Below the pieces are notes generated by a model, which was given only the letters and a program-made list of their open reading frames with translations, was not told the DNA's origin and made no database searches. 64,000 nt of DNA from the NCBI GenBank assembly GCA_022496805.1, contig CM040093.1, positions 10,258,713 through 10,322,712 of the forward strand. The letters are read 5' to 3'. Position 1 is the stretch's first letter; each line of letters begins with the position of its first letter. The position numbers were made by a program, and so were the translations under genes. This stretch comes from Pohlia nutans (lineage: Eukaryota; Streptophyta; Bryopsida; Bryales; Mniaceae). This document shows, one piece after another, positions 12,396 through 24,469 of the stretch.

Positions 12396-13542
12396 TATTC
12401 ATATACAACCACCTCAATTGCAAGTGGTGAATAACGATTGTCAATATACAGCAGGAATTGCATATTTGATTCCTAGTTACCTCAAGTTAGTGATGGTTTC
12501 GAGTGATCGTGGATGGAAACAACTGCATGTGTTATATCCAAGTTGCCAATTTAGTTAATTATGCGGCGTTACGTTAGTTGTGAATCTACCAAGAGATATG
12601 GTATGGTATGTATATAATTGCAGTTTCTTAGTTTGTATAGGTACTATAATCTCCTAGATAGCTAGCTTCCACAATACAGTTACTTTATGATCGAAAGAGA
12701 TAGTGAGAGAGAAAGCAGCCGATTAAGGAACATGTGATCTGGAGTAGAATCGCCTGAATGTCGACGGCGGATAACGATGGTCAGTTTTCAGCTGAGAAAC
12801 AACCACCTGTCTGGTTTGCTCTGCGTGTTATTGAAGGATGGAAGCACATTGATAGATTGTCACGTAAATCGCTAGGGATTGATGGTTTGGGTTCATAAGT
12901 TAGGTTTGATAATTTGGGTATTATTAACTGGGTTTCGTTACTTGGGTTCCATTTTCCTTTCATTTCGGTTTCATTTTCCTTTCATTTCGTTTTCATTTTC
13001 CTTTCATTTTTTGTTTTTCTTTCATTTTCATTTCTAACCTTGGGGAGGTCACTAGCATGTATCTAGTGTAACCACGTGCGTTAAGAGGGTATTTTAATAG
13101 GGGCTATCACATAAATGAAATATTTTAGGTATATTCTAGAATGTTCTAGGTAAATTCCAAATATATTCTTGAATTATTCCTTACTTGAATTTAAAGTGTT
13201 CTATATTACATATAAAATTTAATAATTAGGTAGGAAATTTTCCTCCAATGAATAAAAAGGACCGTATAGTTTAACTCACATGGTTTTCTACTTTTTGCAT
13301 AATGACCTCCCTAAGTTTATAACTTCCATTTCCTTTTCTAGATTGTGGAGCTCTGCAGTTGAAATTGTATTGATCTTAATTCATTTTCAATTCGGTTTTC
13401 CAAATCATTCCATATTTTGTTACATTTATATTTATGGTGGTCACAAAGTAAATTTTTTACCAAAAATAATTAATTTACTCTATCATACATTCATACACTA
13501 ATGTCACTTTACATTAAATTAGTAATGAAATGAAACGAATTG
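12396..13542. other. FPP 3' flank and intergenic DNA
   Basis: The first part should be the 3' untranslated region of the FPP gene; I cannot place the polyadenylation site. A short tandem repeat of three units of about 22 bp (CATTTTCCTTTCATTTCG plus T/G) lies at about 12,950-13,015. Nothing else could be identified. Confidence 0.5.
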
Positions 13543-13781
13543 TTAACCCCTAAAGGACCAAGGATTCATGGTTTTAAAATGACAGGTTTAATCGATCGTA
13601 TTCTGAAAAATATAATTAAGATGGGTACAAATTTTATATCATTGGAATCAGTGAAGAACATTGCATGTGTTGATCAAAAGACAAATAAATTTGAATAAAA
13701 GGAAGCTTACATAGGACCTATTCAAAACTGCTATAAAAAACATGAAACCTAATTTGGGCTTTTTGGTCCTTTAGGAGTTAA
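13543..13781. mobile_element. TTAA MITE, family C (239 bp)
   Basis: Inverted ends TTAACCCCTAAAGGACCAA and TTGGTCCTTTAGGAGTTAA enclose an AT-rich interior. Both outer ends are TTAA. The same ending, CCCCTAAAGGACC, recurs unpaired at 42,166. Confidence 0.8.
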
Positions 13782-13942
13782 TATCCACTGAGAGGCCCAT
13801 GGCCCAAGGCACTAACAAACATGGAAATGAGCACTCTGTGATTGGTGCTCAGTGGCATGTTATAAAAATTTATTGATTAGCTTTTGATAATTAGATGTGA
13901 AAAAATTCTTAGAGTTTTCCATTGTGTTAGGTGTGAAGTAAT

Positions 13943-14292
13943 AGAGTTATCCTAAAAGAGAAGTTGTGTTTGAACAAAATACCATGCGTTTTGCTTTAAT
14001 ATACTCTTATTTGTTCACTCTAAATACCTTGGAAGAGCTTAGTGGTCTCTCATTATTAGGTGTGTAAGAGCTTGGTGGTCTTCAAACTCATGCACAACTA
14101 GTTCAGCCGTCAAAAAAGACGGCTAAACTAGTTGTGCATGAGTTTGAAGACCACCAAGCTCTTACACACGTAATAATGAGAGGCCACTAAGCTCTTCTAC
14201 ATCTTATAACTAATTAGAGTGAACAAATAAGAGTGTTAAAGCAAAACACATGATATCTTGTTCAAACACAACTTCTCTTTTAGGATAACTCC
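13943..14292. repeat. near-perfect hairpin (foldback MITE)
   Basis: Two arms of about 170 bp are complementary apart from a few mismatches and small indels. They are separated by a loop of only a few A residues at about 14,112-14,116, flanked by GCCGTC/GACGGC. The sequence would fold into one long stem if transcribed, from either strand. No coding content. Confidence 0.9.
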
Positions 14293-14810
14293 AATGAGAC
14301 AACAAAATGAAGAGTGTAATCCAAGGACATAGTAGTTTGTATAATAGAGTTATTCTTAAACTCTTTCATCTTATGTTTTTCCTTTGATCTCCTTTAAATT
14401 AGTGTATTCAATCATTAATGGAGTACATTGAACCATTCTAGACTAATTGAACCTCTATAGATTCAAAATTTTAATCAATTTAATCATTGGATGTATAGAA
14501 TTATTCTAGATATTGAGGTTATCTAGTTATAAAAGTTATATAAGAAACAAAGTGAAATATATACTATTAGAGTACATGCAATGTAGCAAATCCAAATGTA
14601 CATTCCATTTCAAACCCTTCCTAACGTATTGGAGTATTTCCTAATCCATTTTGTGACCAAAAGAAGAAGATTGAATGAAAGAGTTTAACCCTTTATAGCC
14701 CATGCAACTACATTGTGGTTGCTGAGGCATGTTTTTGCAACCTACCATAAGATCTATTCTAAACCAATTGAAGCATCAATGTTTGACAATGTTTTTTTTT
14801 TCCTCGCGAT
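14293..14810. other. intergenic with one unpaired TTAA end
   Basis: AT-rich. TTAACCCTTTATAGCCC at 14,685 resembles a family B terminus but no partner end was found, so it may be a truncated element. No gene seen. Confidence 0.4.
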
Positions 14811-15599
14811 TTAACCCTTTAGTGCCTAGGTAACCAGTAAGTGGTCACTAGATCATTGAAAAATGAAATGCTATAAAATCTGTGAACTATCTTAGTTCGG
14901 TGTTTGAAGTTCAGAAGTGTAACTTTTGATTATGCAGATGACGCAAAAAGAAATTTTGAAATCTGACTTTCTTAGATATCCAAATACCTATGTTCAAAAC
15001 ACCAAAATACTACAAATACTTACAAATACAACACATGTACTATGCGGTATTTCTTGTATTTGAAAGTTTGTTATCTTGCATTTATTTTTGGATTGTGTTC
15101 TCTTGTTCATGTTCCATCAATGTATGTATTCCGATCTTGATCAATGTACCAAATCCTTTTTTATATTAACGTATAAGTTTTGTCTTAAACCGTACATAGA
15201 TAAGTCACTCTCACTTATAAAATTCACAATAATTATGTGTGAGCCAGTTCTTGACATGAAAAATTGCAATGGAGAGGTGTTGACATAGGTCATTGCTGAA
15301 CTGCTTCACTTTCATTTTTGAAAATTTAACCAAAATTCTATTTAACTTTGAAGTCACACACCCCTCAAAATCTCCTTTTGGAGTGTGCATTATACGGTTC
15401 AAAGACATACTATAATCTTCCAATCCAACGGTCTGATCTGACCAAGATTTAACCAAAACTTGTTTCATTAAGCTATGCTTATATTGATACGGTTGAATAC
15501 TATTGATAGCATTCCTAATTTCAAGAGAGAAAGTTTAAAAAAAATATCACCCAAAAAACTGTGGTTTCTCCATAACCACTCTAGGCACTAAAGGGTTAA
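14811..15599 (+). mobile_element. TTAA MITE, family B, complete
   Basis: It starts TTAACCCTTTAGTGCCTAGG and ends GGCACTAAAGGGTTAA. It aligns along its length with 6,894-7,685, with scattered substitutions, and the 70-codon frame is conserved except for one residue. A third, degenerate copy follows at 16,225-16,800. Confidence 0.85.
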
Positions 15600-15637
15600 A
15601 GCTTTTGGCAGCTGCTTATAAGTAGCTGCTAGAAGCT
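15600..15637. repeat. short near-palindrome between two MITEs
   Basis: The 38 bp between the family B and family A elements form an imperfect palindrome centred on TTATAAG, with AGCAGCT and AAGCTT on both sides. It may be the remains of an older inverted-repeat element or a strong local stem. Confidence 0.6.
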
Positions 15638-16224
15638 TTAACCCCTAATTGCCCAGGCATCTATTTTTTGGACGATGTACAGATTTCATCCAATTTTTCT
15701 CATCCGGCATGTACTTTTTGTAGTGTGGATTTTTTACTATAGATTTTATGGGCAGTTAGCTTCATGCATGTGTGATCCAATTAGAAAAGGGATGATTTGT
15801 GAAAATTTTATGCCTCATTTTATGTTGCATTGATTCACCAAAAATTTCTAAAATCTTAGTTCAAAATAGTTCAGAAGTGCTCTTGAAAAAGTCAACTTTT
15901 AGAATAAAGCAACCAAAAAATCTCTAAAAATCACAACACTTAGAATATTACGTTTCAATCCATCATAACAAATTTCATCTACAAATTGTCAATATCTTGT
16001 TCGTAATCGAATTACAAAATAATTTTGAATTTTAAGTTTCAAAATTTATACAAAAATACTGGTGATGGCAATCATAGATCTAACCGCATGGATAGAATCT
16101 AAAATTCATAATGTACAACTTTTATTCATACATTAAGTTCAAAGTATCCCTCTTAGTTGCATTTTATAATACATCTTTGCAAAACTGTCCAATCTGGAGA
16201 GGGCTGTGGGCATTTAGGGGTTAA
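15638..16224 (-). mobile_element. TTAA MITE, family A, reverse orientation
   Basis: It begins TTAACCCCTAATTGCCCAGG and ends CATTTAGGGGTTAA. It is a diverged reverse-orientation copy of 802-1363 and 30,612-31,187: TCATCC...ATG-ACTTTTTG-AGTGTGGATTTTT near the left, AAACTG-CCAATCTGG near the right. Confidence 0.8.
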
Positions 16225-16800
16225 ATTGCCAGAAAAAAAAACATTGAATGTTTGAAGTTCAAATGTGAGGATCCATCTCATGCACACTTCAAAAATAAAA
16301 TTTTGATTTGGAGTTGTGAAGCTATCAAAACACCAATCTACAAAACACCAAAACAGAGCAAATACCTCAAAATACAACAAATACTTACAAATACAACACA
16401 TGTACTATGCGGTATTTTTCCTGTTTGGAAGTTTGTTATCTTCTTTTATTTTTTGAATTGTGTTCTCTTGTTCATGTTCCATTGGTGTATGTATTCTGAT
16501 CTTGATCAATGTACCAACTCCTTTCATATTTTAACGTATAAATTTTGTCCTACACTGTATATGGATAAGTCACTCTTACTTATAAAATTTACAATAATTA
16601 TGTGTGAGTACGTTCTTGACACGAAAGATTGCAATAGAGAGGTGTTGATATAGGTCATTGCTAAACACTTTAACTTTTATTTTTGAAAATTTAACCTAGA
16701 TTCTATTTAACTTTGAAGTCACACACCTTCCAAAATCTCGTTTTTGACTGTACATTGTACAGTCTTAAGACACACTATGATCTTCCAATTCCAAGTCACT
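16225..16800 (+). mobile_element. degenerate family B MITE, left end missing
   Basis: It matches the interior of the family B elements: AACACATGTACTATGCGGTA, then GTGTTCTCTTGTTCATGTTC, and the same downstream order. It lacks the CCCTTTAGTGCC left end and a clear right end. It begins right at the TTAA of the preceding family A element, as if cut by it. Confidence 0.65.
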
Positions 16801-17457
16801 ATGTATAATATTCTTATGTACACCTGCATAGCTTTCGAATATTGCATCTAATTTTTTCAACGAAAATCTGAAGAACGTCCAACAATAGCAGTGCATAGAC
16901 ATTGCCAAAAATGTGTCCAAAATGACAACCTTGAGTACAGGGAAGTGGATTTATGGATTCTAGCTCTACATACAATGTAACACAAGGAAGAACACTATAC
17001 ACTATTCAAGGGCCTGTCTTATATAACTTTGTGGCACATTCCAATAATATCATAGATTACGGCACAGTATTTATAGTAACCACAGTATGTATAGGAAAGT
17101 CACGGTTGAATATTGGGTGGACAATTGTATAGCCTATTACCCTTTTGCAAAATTGCTTCATTATATGCAGAGGGGCATGGAGTAATGAATTGGTATTGGC
17201 ATGTTCAACTATGAAATGCAAAATAGTCCCAACTATACGATTAAAGCCATCTATGAAGTATATGAAATGCATCCCTAGTAAGTGATGCTATGGGTGTAAA
17301 TACTCATCTTCTGCAAGCGCTTTAGTTTTATCCGATGTGTAAATATGAAGGGTCTTCACAGTGTCACTGGCTGCTTCACTTGTTGCCCTCCACATGTTTC
17401 CCTAATGAAATAGGTGAGATTTGTTTTTGGAAATGAGTCCCCAAGTCTCCCAAGGGG
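16801..17457. other. intergenic, no gene seen
   Basis: AT-rich non-coding sequence. Open frames are short and lack coding character. Confidence 0.4.
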
Positions 17458-17625
17458 CCTCTGATTTTCAAACCTCAAAGTAAGGTGGCACAAGAGGAGA
17501 GGCTCTTATCTTTATGTCACTTGAAACTCGTTAAGAAAGTAAGTTACCTTCTTGACTAGTTTTAAGTGATTTAAAGATAAATCACTCGTCTCGTGCCACC
17601 TCACCTTGAAGCTTGAAAATGGAGG
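17458..17625. repeat. inverted-repeat element (MITE-like)
   Basis: Complementary arms of about 34 bp lie at 17,458-17,491 and 17,593-17,625 (GTGGCAC / GTGCCAC with CTTTGAGG- and TTTTCAAA-type blocks). Downstream bases to about 17,770 resemble the interior of the GACTCTAAATCCCC elements (CCCTAGGGTGCCCAAA, AATTTGCAAAACAA). Confidence 0.55.
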
Positions 17626-17935
17626 ACCTCGTGGAGGGACACATTTTCCTTTTTTCCTAAATTTTAAATTACGACCCCTTAGACCAAAATTGAGCCATAG
17701 ACCCTAAATTTGCAAAACAAATTGCCAAAAAGAACCCTAGGGTGCCCAAATTAGAAATTTCAAAAAATGGACCTAGATTCAATAGTTCAAGTTAAAGATT
17801 ATAACATGTGTTTCTGAGTATACGATGCACTAATGTGTTGAACCTCATCTTGTTTTAGACAATTTGAAATTTTAGTGATTTTTTTTCTTGTCAAGTTCTA
17901 CTTGGGCACATAACTAGAAAAAATAATGTATTTAT

Positions 17936-18560
17936 TTAACCGCTAAAGGACCCTGACTTTTTACAGTGAAAAAAAATCATTGCTTTTAATGTACCATAGG
18001 TGTAATTGTGTAAATTGAAGTGATATATGGAAACCTCAACCGTACAATTTTGTAGTAGACTTGTTGTAGAGGATGTGGATCAAGTTTGGACTCATTTAAA
18101 GCTTCATGGGTTAGAAGACATTAGAAGAGAAATGAGCCCTCCAAGGGGCTTTTTCGATGTTCGGGCCAAAATCTAATTTTTTATTAGAATTATTTTTTAA
18201 ATGAAAATATTTTTAAAAATAAAATGTTAACAAATTTTAATTTTAAAAATTTTAAAAATGTTTAAAAATGTTCAAAGATTATTTGAACAATTTTTAATAT
18301 TAAAAATATATTAAAAAATATATTATTATTTTTTTTTAAACTTTTAATATTTAAATATCCAATCTGAAATGTCGAACTCATGCCACATCAGATTTCATTT
18401 TTTTAATATTTTTATATTAATTAAATATTTTTAAAAAAATTCAAAAAATTAAAATAAAAATAAAAACTCGAGGCCTCTTAGAGGGCTCAAATTTCTTGTA
18501 ATGTCATATGTTTTAATATCAAAATTTGGTTCTAAAATATGACTGTTGGCACTTTGGAGT
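17936..18560 (+). mobile_element. degenerate TTAA element related to family D
   Basis: It starts TTAACCGCTAAAGGACCC. The following 250 bp resemble family D (CAACCGTACAATTTTGTA, TTTGGA-TCATTT, AAGCTTCATGG) with many changes. The right end is unclear. The interior from 18,180 is extremely AT-rich. Confidence 0.45.
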
Positions 18561-19338
18561 TGAAATGCTATTTCTAAACCTTTTTCAATAAAATACCTTT
18601 CAACTACAAAGGTGTTTAACATCATCGTAGTTCATACTAGTTCTAATGTCAACGTCCATGCTAGTTTCATACCATTTTCACATCAGAATGATGACCCCTG
18701 TTTTTACTGATGACGGTCACGATCCATGGGAAATTTTTGAGAATATCAACTGGCAGAACATAGAGGTAGCTCTAAACAAGAACAATACATTATCAGACCC
18801 CTCCATCAAATCTTCATGCAAAGATAATAAGCACCTCACATAACATTCAGTAGTGTTCAGCCACTCTGCCTTTTCATCCATCTAGTGATTTGTAATGCAT
18901 CATGTGATTTCCATCCATATAGTGCATTAAGTGTAGCCCTTTATTTTTCATCTTTTAGAGAGTGGGGAGGGAGGAAAAAAAGCAAGAAGGTCATAAACCA
19001 TTGTCAATGGAGGGGCAAAAGAAGTGGTGCACTGTTCAAGGATTTTTTTTATTATGATTGCTCATTTTCTATTGGTTAGCCATGCACTATAATATTCTTG
19101 GGTTAAAGTTTTATTGCTTATAATGCTGCCCTCTTTAAAAGTGAGGGACATGTAGGGATGTGTCACCAAAGACCATGCACGGTTACCTTCCCTTCAAGTT
19201 TTCCCAAACCTCCATTTGTAAGAAAACATGGGTAGCTACTGATTGTTCTTGGATGATAATGCAAAATATGCTGCATATTCTCCTCAAGAGCAAGGCAGAG
19301 CCAGTGAAGGCTACTGAATGTTATACAGTGTCAACAGT
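18561..19338. other. intergenic, no gene seen
   Basis: Nothing recognisable; short frames only. Confidence 0.4.
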
Positions 19339-19680
19339 ACATGTTGGTAGATTGTGAATATCCTTTTTTGTATTGATCTTTTGGCTTTGAAATTTAGAAC
19401 ATATGTTATTAACATAGAGAACTTGCTATTCCAAATTTTATGGCAAAATTCTTTATTCAATCCTTGGGAGGTTGCTAAAGTTGGCAACAATGAATTTTTT
19501 TCACAACCACACATGTTGGTAGAATTTTAATATTTTTTTTTGGTGAATCTTCTGGCCTTCAAATTTGGTACCCATGTTATTAACTTAGAGATGATGTTGT
19601 AAAAAACATTTCGTCGTAAAATACCAATTTTTCAGTCCTCGAGAGGCTGTCAAAGTTGGTAGATGTGAAATTTCCATCAC
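19339..19680 (+). repeat. diverged tandem repeat, two units of about 171 bp
   Basis: ACATGTTGGTAGA at 19,339 and again at about 19,510 begins two units that continue in parallel: ...CTTTTGGCTTTGAAATTT / CTTCTGGCCTTCAAATTT, TGTTATTAACATAGAGA / TGTTATTAACTTAGAGA, GAGGTTGCTAAAGTTGG / GAGGCTGTCAAAGTTGG. Confidence 0.65.
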
Positions 19681-20739
19681 TACAAATTCAAAAACGCCAT
19701 TTTAATTGTCGTCCCACTGTACATATTCAAAAGGTAGCCATCAAATACATGATTGTCTTCAATATCTTCATGAATAAATGCCACTGCGTCCAAATTGCAT
19801 TTGTATCCTTTGCTTTTTATATTCCCAAAGAAATGGTTGCTTTAAGGTGTGGTTACCTTATACCGTAGGTGAGTAGCTGGTCCAGCACTAATGTGCCAAA
19901 TAATTAGTATTTTAGGATTTTTATTTATTTCAACACTATGAACATTCATCAACATTCCCTTTTTCACATACCATCATTTTGAAAAGATGATTTTTGAAAC
20001 TTTTCAACTTTCACTTTTTGAATTAATTCGTGCCAGACCACCTATTAAGGTACAGTATTTTGATGCGCATATGAACAGTTAAAGGAACTTCTATTAAAAC
20101 ATTTGGGTATAGCAGGACTTGAACCTGTGACTATTGTAGTACGTCAATTTTTATGGTATTCCACCAACAAAAGGGATGTGAATCAGCTATCGGGGAGAAA
20201 TTTGGCTTCATTCAGTTATTCACTACCTTTTGGCTTACTTAACCGGATGCACATAAAACCTAGCCGGATGCAGCCCCTCTCCCAATATTTTAACCGGCCA
20301 ATTTCTGCTGTTTTGGTACTTTAGGGGGTTTTTTTTTCCTACATTCATATTTTTCAAACGGATGAAATCCAAACATTTTCCACTTATTTCGGTGGATTTC
20401 AGATCATCCAAGATTTACAAAGGCTACCTCTTTTTACATGCATAAACCTGAATTCAACATAATCAAAAACTTTATGAATTATCTTTGGCAGGATTTGAAC
20501 CTGGCATTGCCTTTCACCATTTGAAGGCCAAAGATTGAGCCTTTTTAAAATACAAAGACCAAAACTTTTGAAAGTTGTGAGCTGTATATTTTAGAAAGGC
20601 TACCTATCTACAAAATAAAAAATGAACATGCCACAAAAAAAAGGGAAGGAAAAAATAACTGAAGCATTAAAGCAAGAATAAAAAAGAGAAGTAAGAAATG
20701 AAGGAAAAAAATATGAAAACAAGAGAAAGAAAGAGTGGA
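19681..20739. other. probable 3' flank of the hAT element
   Basis: No gene seen. AACCGG/AGCCGG words cluster at 20,239-20,300 and similar CACCGG/CAACCGG words at 24,226-24,300, on either side of the transposase pseudogene. Subterminal repeated motifs are typical of hAT elements, so these may mark the element's two ends; terminal repeats could not be fixed. Confidence 0.35.
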
Positions 20740-22971
20740 TCAAGCTTCATCAAAATATTGCAACTCCTCAGTAACATTTTGCCCACTCAAATACAACTCT
20801 GGGTTAGAAAATAAATACCTAAATTTTGTAGAATTTTTCCACAAAGCCACAGCCTCAATTAAAACAACATCAGCATTTCCTGTAGGACCTTCTAAGGCAA
20901 TACGAAATAAACTATCAAGGTTCTTTGTTCCTAATTTATTTCTAAACTTATTTTTAATTATGTTTTGAATAGAAAAAGCCCTTTCACATGTGGCGGTGCT
21001 TATACACTGGACTCTAGCAATTTCAGCCAACATCAACAAATTTTCATACTTCAATTGCAAGGTAGGATTCCAAGTGATCATTCCCCATAGGTCTTTGAAA
21101 GTTTTGTCACACCATTCCGTTGTAGATTGAATCTTAAAAGCAAAGAACTCTTCTCTTACCTTTTGAGGTTTGATGAGAGGGGGCAAAATTTTACCTCTAA
21201 CATTTCTTTCTACACCATATTACCCACAAAGAACCTCCATTTCTGCAGAGCCCCACTGAGCCAATCCAACTTGCCTAGAAGGCATATTAGTAGGGTTTAA
21301 AACCTTAAAAGTACTCACAATATCATTATCTTCAAACCTAGACTCCAAAGCATGAATCACAGCCTCACTAAATTGTTTTTGGAAAAGTAAAGCTTCCTCT
21401 AAATCTCTACCTTGTGGATCCCTAATCATATCAATGCTAAGAAACCTACAACCCCTGATTTGGGTTGCAAAACGTCTCATGTATCCTCCAAAAGGCCCAA
21501 ATTCAGGCAACACGTGGAAACTAGTGTCTTCATTGAATGTCACAGCATTCAAATCCGTATGCTCATCAAGAAATAACATTTTGATTTGGGTGATTTCAGT
21601 TTTGATTATAGACCCTACACTAGTAATATCCACAAATTTAGCTTGAAAAAGCTTAGAAAGCATAGCAAGGCAATGCAAAATATCAGCAAGAAAATGAAGA
21701 CAATACAACATTTTGAAATCTCTCAACTTCTCATACAAATCAGTAAATTCATTCTCATTTTTTCTCTTCCTAGGAGTATCTCTCAAATAAGTCAGCACAC
21801 TTTCAAGGCTATCACATAAGCTAGTTACTGCTTGCCATCTTGACAACCATCTTATCTTAATAAAACGTTTCAAAACTTTTTTAGAATCAAACAAATCATC
21901 TTGAAGTTTTTACAAACACACTTTCCTCTTACTAGACTTCTTAAAGTGTGCAGCCAAAGAATTCATCAAATCATCTACCTTAGAAGAAATTATATCACAT
22001 GGCTTTGTATTGGCAGCTTGCAAGGCTGCCAAATTCGTCCTATGTGCAACACAATGCACAGCAGTAAGAAATGGGTTAACTTCCTTCTTTAACCTAGCAG
22101 AAACTCCAGTGTTCTTTCCCACCATAGTAGATGCACCATCACTCCCAAAACCAACCAAATTATCTAAATTCAAATCCCATTCTTTTAAAGCACCAAGCAA
22201 GGCATTAAAAATTTCTTTAGAATCCTTTTTACCATCTTCAATATGAATTAGACCCAAGAAAACGGACACAGGTAAACCTTCCTCTACAAAACAAGCAAAT
22301 ACCATAATGTGCCCAGTAACACTCACATCAGTAGATTCATCTATCATAATGCCAAAAAACTTGGAATTTCTAACTCTATCTAAAATCTTCTTTTGCAAGA
22401 CTTTAGAAATGCAAAACAACATTTTAGCACAAGCCTTCTCATCATGATATAATTTAGTGGGTATGTTTGCATTCACAGACACAAGCATCTCACACAAGGC
22501 AGGGAATTTACAATAACTTATGGTTTCCCTCCCCAAAAAGTAAGTTGCTTTGAAAAGAGACAAGACAGCTTCATCACAAGCTTTGTTACTTGCAACCACC
22601 ATTTTTTCCATGGTTTTCTTACCCTTTTGATCAACACACACATAATTCTTATGTTCTTCTAATTTACCATGATCTTGGAAAGCTGAAACTTTAACATTGA
22701 CGGATCCAGCCTTGGCAAAAACATTTCTACCTCCATGTTTTTTACAAACTTTGCAAAACACCCTTCCTTCCTCATAGTTAAAATCAATCCAATCAAACAT
22801 GGTATACCAATTGTCTTTCCAGTTTTCCCTTGCAATTTCCAATTTAGTTTTCTCATTTTTTGAGTTTGAGGCGTTAGACTTGGCACTTTGCAGAGAGAAT
22901 GACTCATTACTATCAACCTCTGTTCCAGCCCTAAACAGTGTAGCTTGCAAGGTTCTTTGTCTCTTAGCCAT
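20740..22971 (-). pseudogene. hAT-superfamily transposase (TTF-type/DUF4371 type), two nonsense codons
   Basis: A single minus-strand reading frame of about 744 codons runs from MAKRQRTLQATLF at 22,971 to a stop at 20,740. Two in-frame TAA codons at about 21,910 and 21,220 interrupt it, while the frame itself is otherwise kept. Order of parts: a Cys/His zinc-finger-like region (FCKVCKKHGG...HGKLEEHKN, about residues 90-125); a DUF4371-type catalytic part with MIDESTDVS, FGSDGASTMVG and AVHCVAHRTNLAAL; then RWLSRWQAV; and a C-terminal hAT dimerisation region (ARVQCISTATCERAFSIQNI, KNLDSLFRIA). The frame can be opened upstream by 39 codons, but that part is hydrophobic and unlike the family, so I used the inner ATG. 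Autonomous activity should be lost unless the stops are bypassed. Close relatives elsewhere in the genome could still be intact. Confidence 0.88.
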
Positions 22972-23214
22972 AGAAATTTGACTAAGTAGCAAAAATGCAC
23001 AACAAAATGAACAAAGCTCCAAAAAATCAAAGCCACACACTAAAACAAACACACAATAAGAATAAATACACAAGCAAAACAATACCACTCAAAAAACACA
23101 AAAGCACTCAATATAACCAATACAATAGAGTTCAGCAGGCTTGAATTGCAAAGGCAGCAGCAGCAGTGTTTGGCGAGGTCCTAGCCCTCTAAAAATTGCA
23201 AAGGATCTGTTACA

Positions 23215-23575
<361 letters not shown>

Positions 23576-23577
23576 CG

Positions 23578-23770
23578 ACGATCTGCTCAAGGTGCGGTCG
23601 AGGCTGGAGCTGCGATCTGCTCGAGGTGCGGTCGAGGCTAGAGCTGCGATTTGCTCGAGGTGCGGTCTGTGTGTTGGAGCTGCGATCTGTCTGCTACAGC
23701 TGCGATCTGTGTGCTGGAACTGCGATCTGTGTGCTTTTGCTGGAGCTGCGATCTGTGTGAGGTGCTGTGT
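23578..23770 (+). repeat. GC-rich tandem repeat, GGAGCTGCGATCTG units
   Basis: GAGCTGCGATCTG recurs about seven times with 20-40 bp spacing, the first units also sharing CTCGAGGTGCGGTCGAGGCT. The following 23,770-24,000 is strongly purine-skewed (GGAGCGGGAGCGGGAG type). I see no convincing gene despite open frames in several phases. Confidence 0.75.
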
Positions 23771-24405
23771 GCTAGAGCTGGAGCTGCGCCGGTGAAGTGC
23801 GTGCTGCTGGAGCGGTCGAGGCTGGAACGGGGGCGAGAGTAAGGAGGAACTGGAGCGGAGGAGCGGGAGCGGGAGCGAGAGCAAGGAGCGGCGGAGGAGG
23901 CAATGAGCGGAGGAAACAGCACGAGCGGAGCGGCAAGAAACAACAACGGCGACGAAGGAGAAATACACGAGCGAGCCAGGCCAGGGGAAGCGGGTGCCAA
24001 ACCCTAATTCCAAGCCCTAATCCCTATCAACCGTAGAATCAAGATCTTCCGCCCCTTGCCAACATCCAACGGCCTGAATCCGACCAACGGATAAATGGCC
24101 AGATTTTCATCCGACCAACGGAACACTGAATCTTCTAATTTCCAATTCCCAATCTTAGAACATGGGTAGAATTCCGATTTTTACTGCCTCTTCGAGGTAA
24201 TTTCCTAACTTCTTCATTTTTCACCGGATTTGAAGCCTAGCTCCATTATTTTCAACCGGCTAATTTGTGATTTCAACCGGCTGACATGTAACTAGCCACC
24301 GGATCTCCCCATTTCGAGACTCGAACACGGCCATGATGCAAGCCTCTTCAGGCTCTCGATCAAATCACCGAAGAGAAGAAAATGAGCGAAAACGACTATA
24401 AGAAT

Positions 24406-24469
24406 CGTATATTTATACAGACTGAGAGCCTGTAGCATACGCAGAGACAAGATACGAATCAAACACGTG
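24406..24469 (-). promoter_or_regulatory. promoter-like G-box plus TATA, minus strand
   Basis: Read on the minus strand: CCACGTGT (G-box core 24,464-24,469) and then CTGTATAAATATACG (24,406-24,420). The inverted counterpart on the other arm is at 52,450-52,535. Downstream on this strand I see no gene before the GC-rich repeat and the hAT pseudogene. Confidence 0.4.

Noticed and set aside
7163..15288. 70-codon frame conserved in two family B MITEs
   Set aside because: Conservation matches that of the surrounding non-coding element; no recognisable domain and too short for a transposase.
20105..20505. Two tRNA T-arm-like words, GGACTTGAACCTG and GGATTTGAACCTG (complement of GGTTCAAATCC)
   Set aside because: No cloverleaf, anticodon arm or matching acceptor stem could be built around either, so neither a tRNA gene nor a SINE promoter can be supported.
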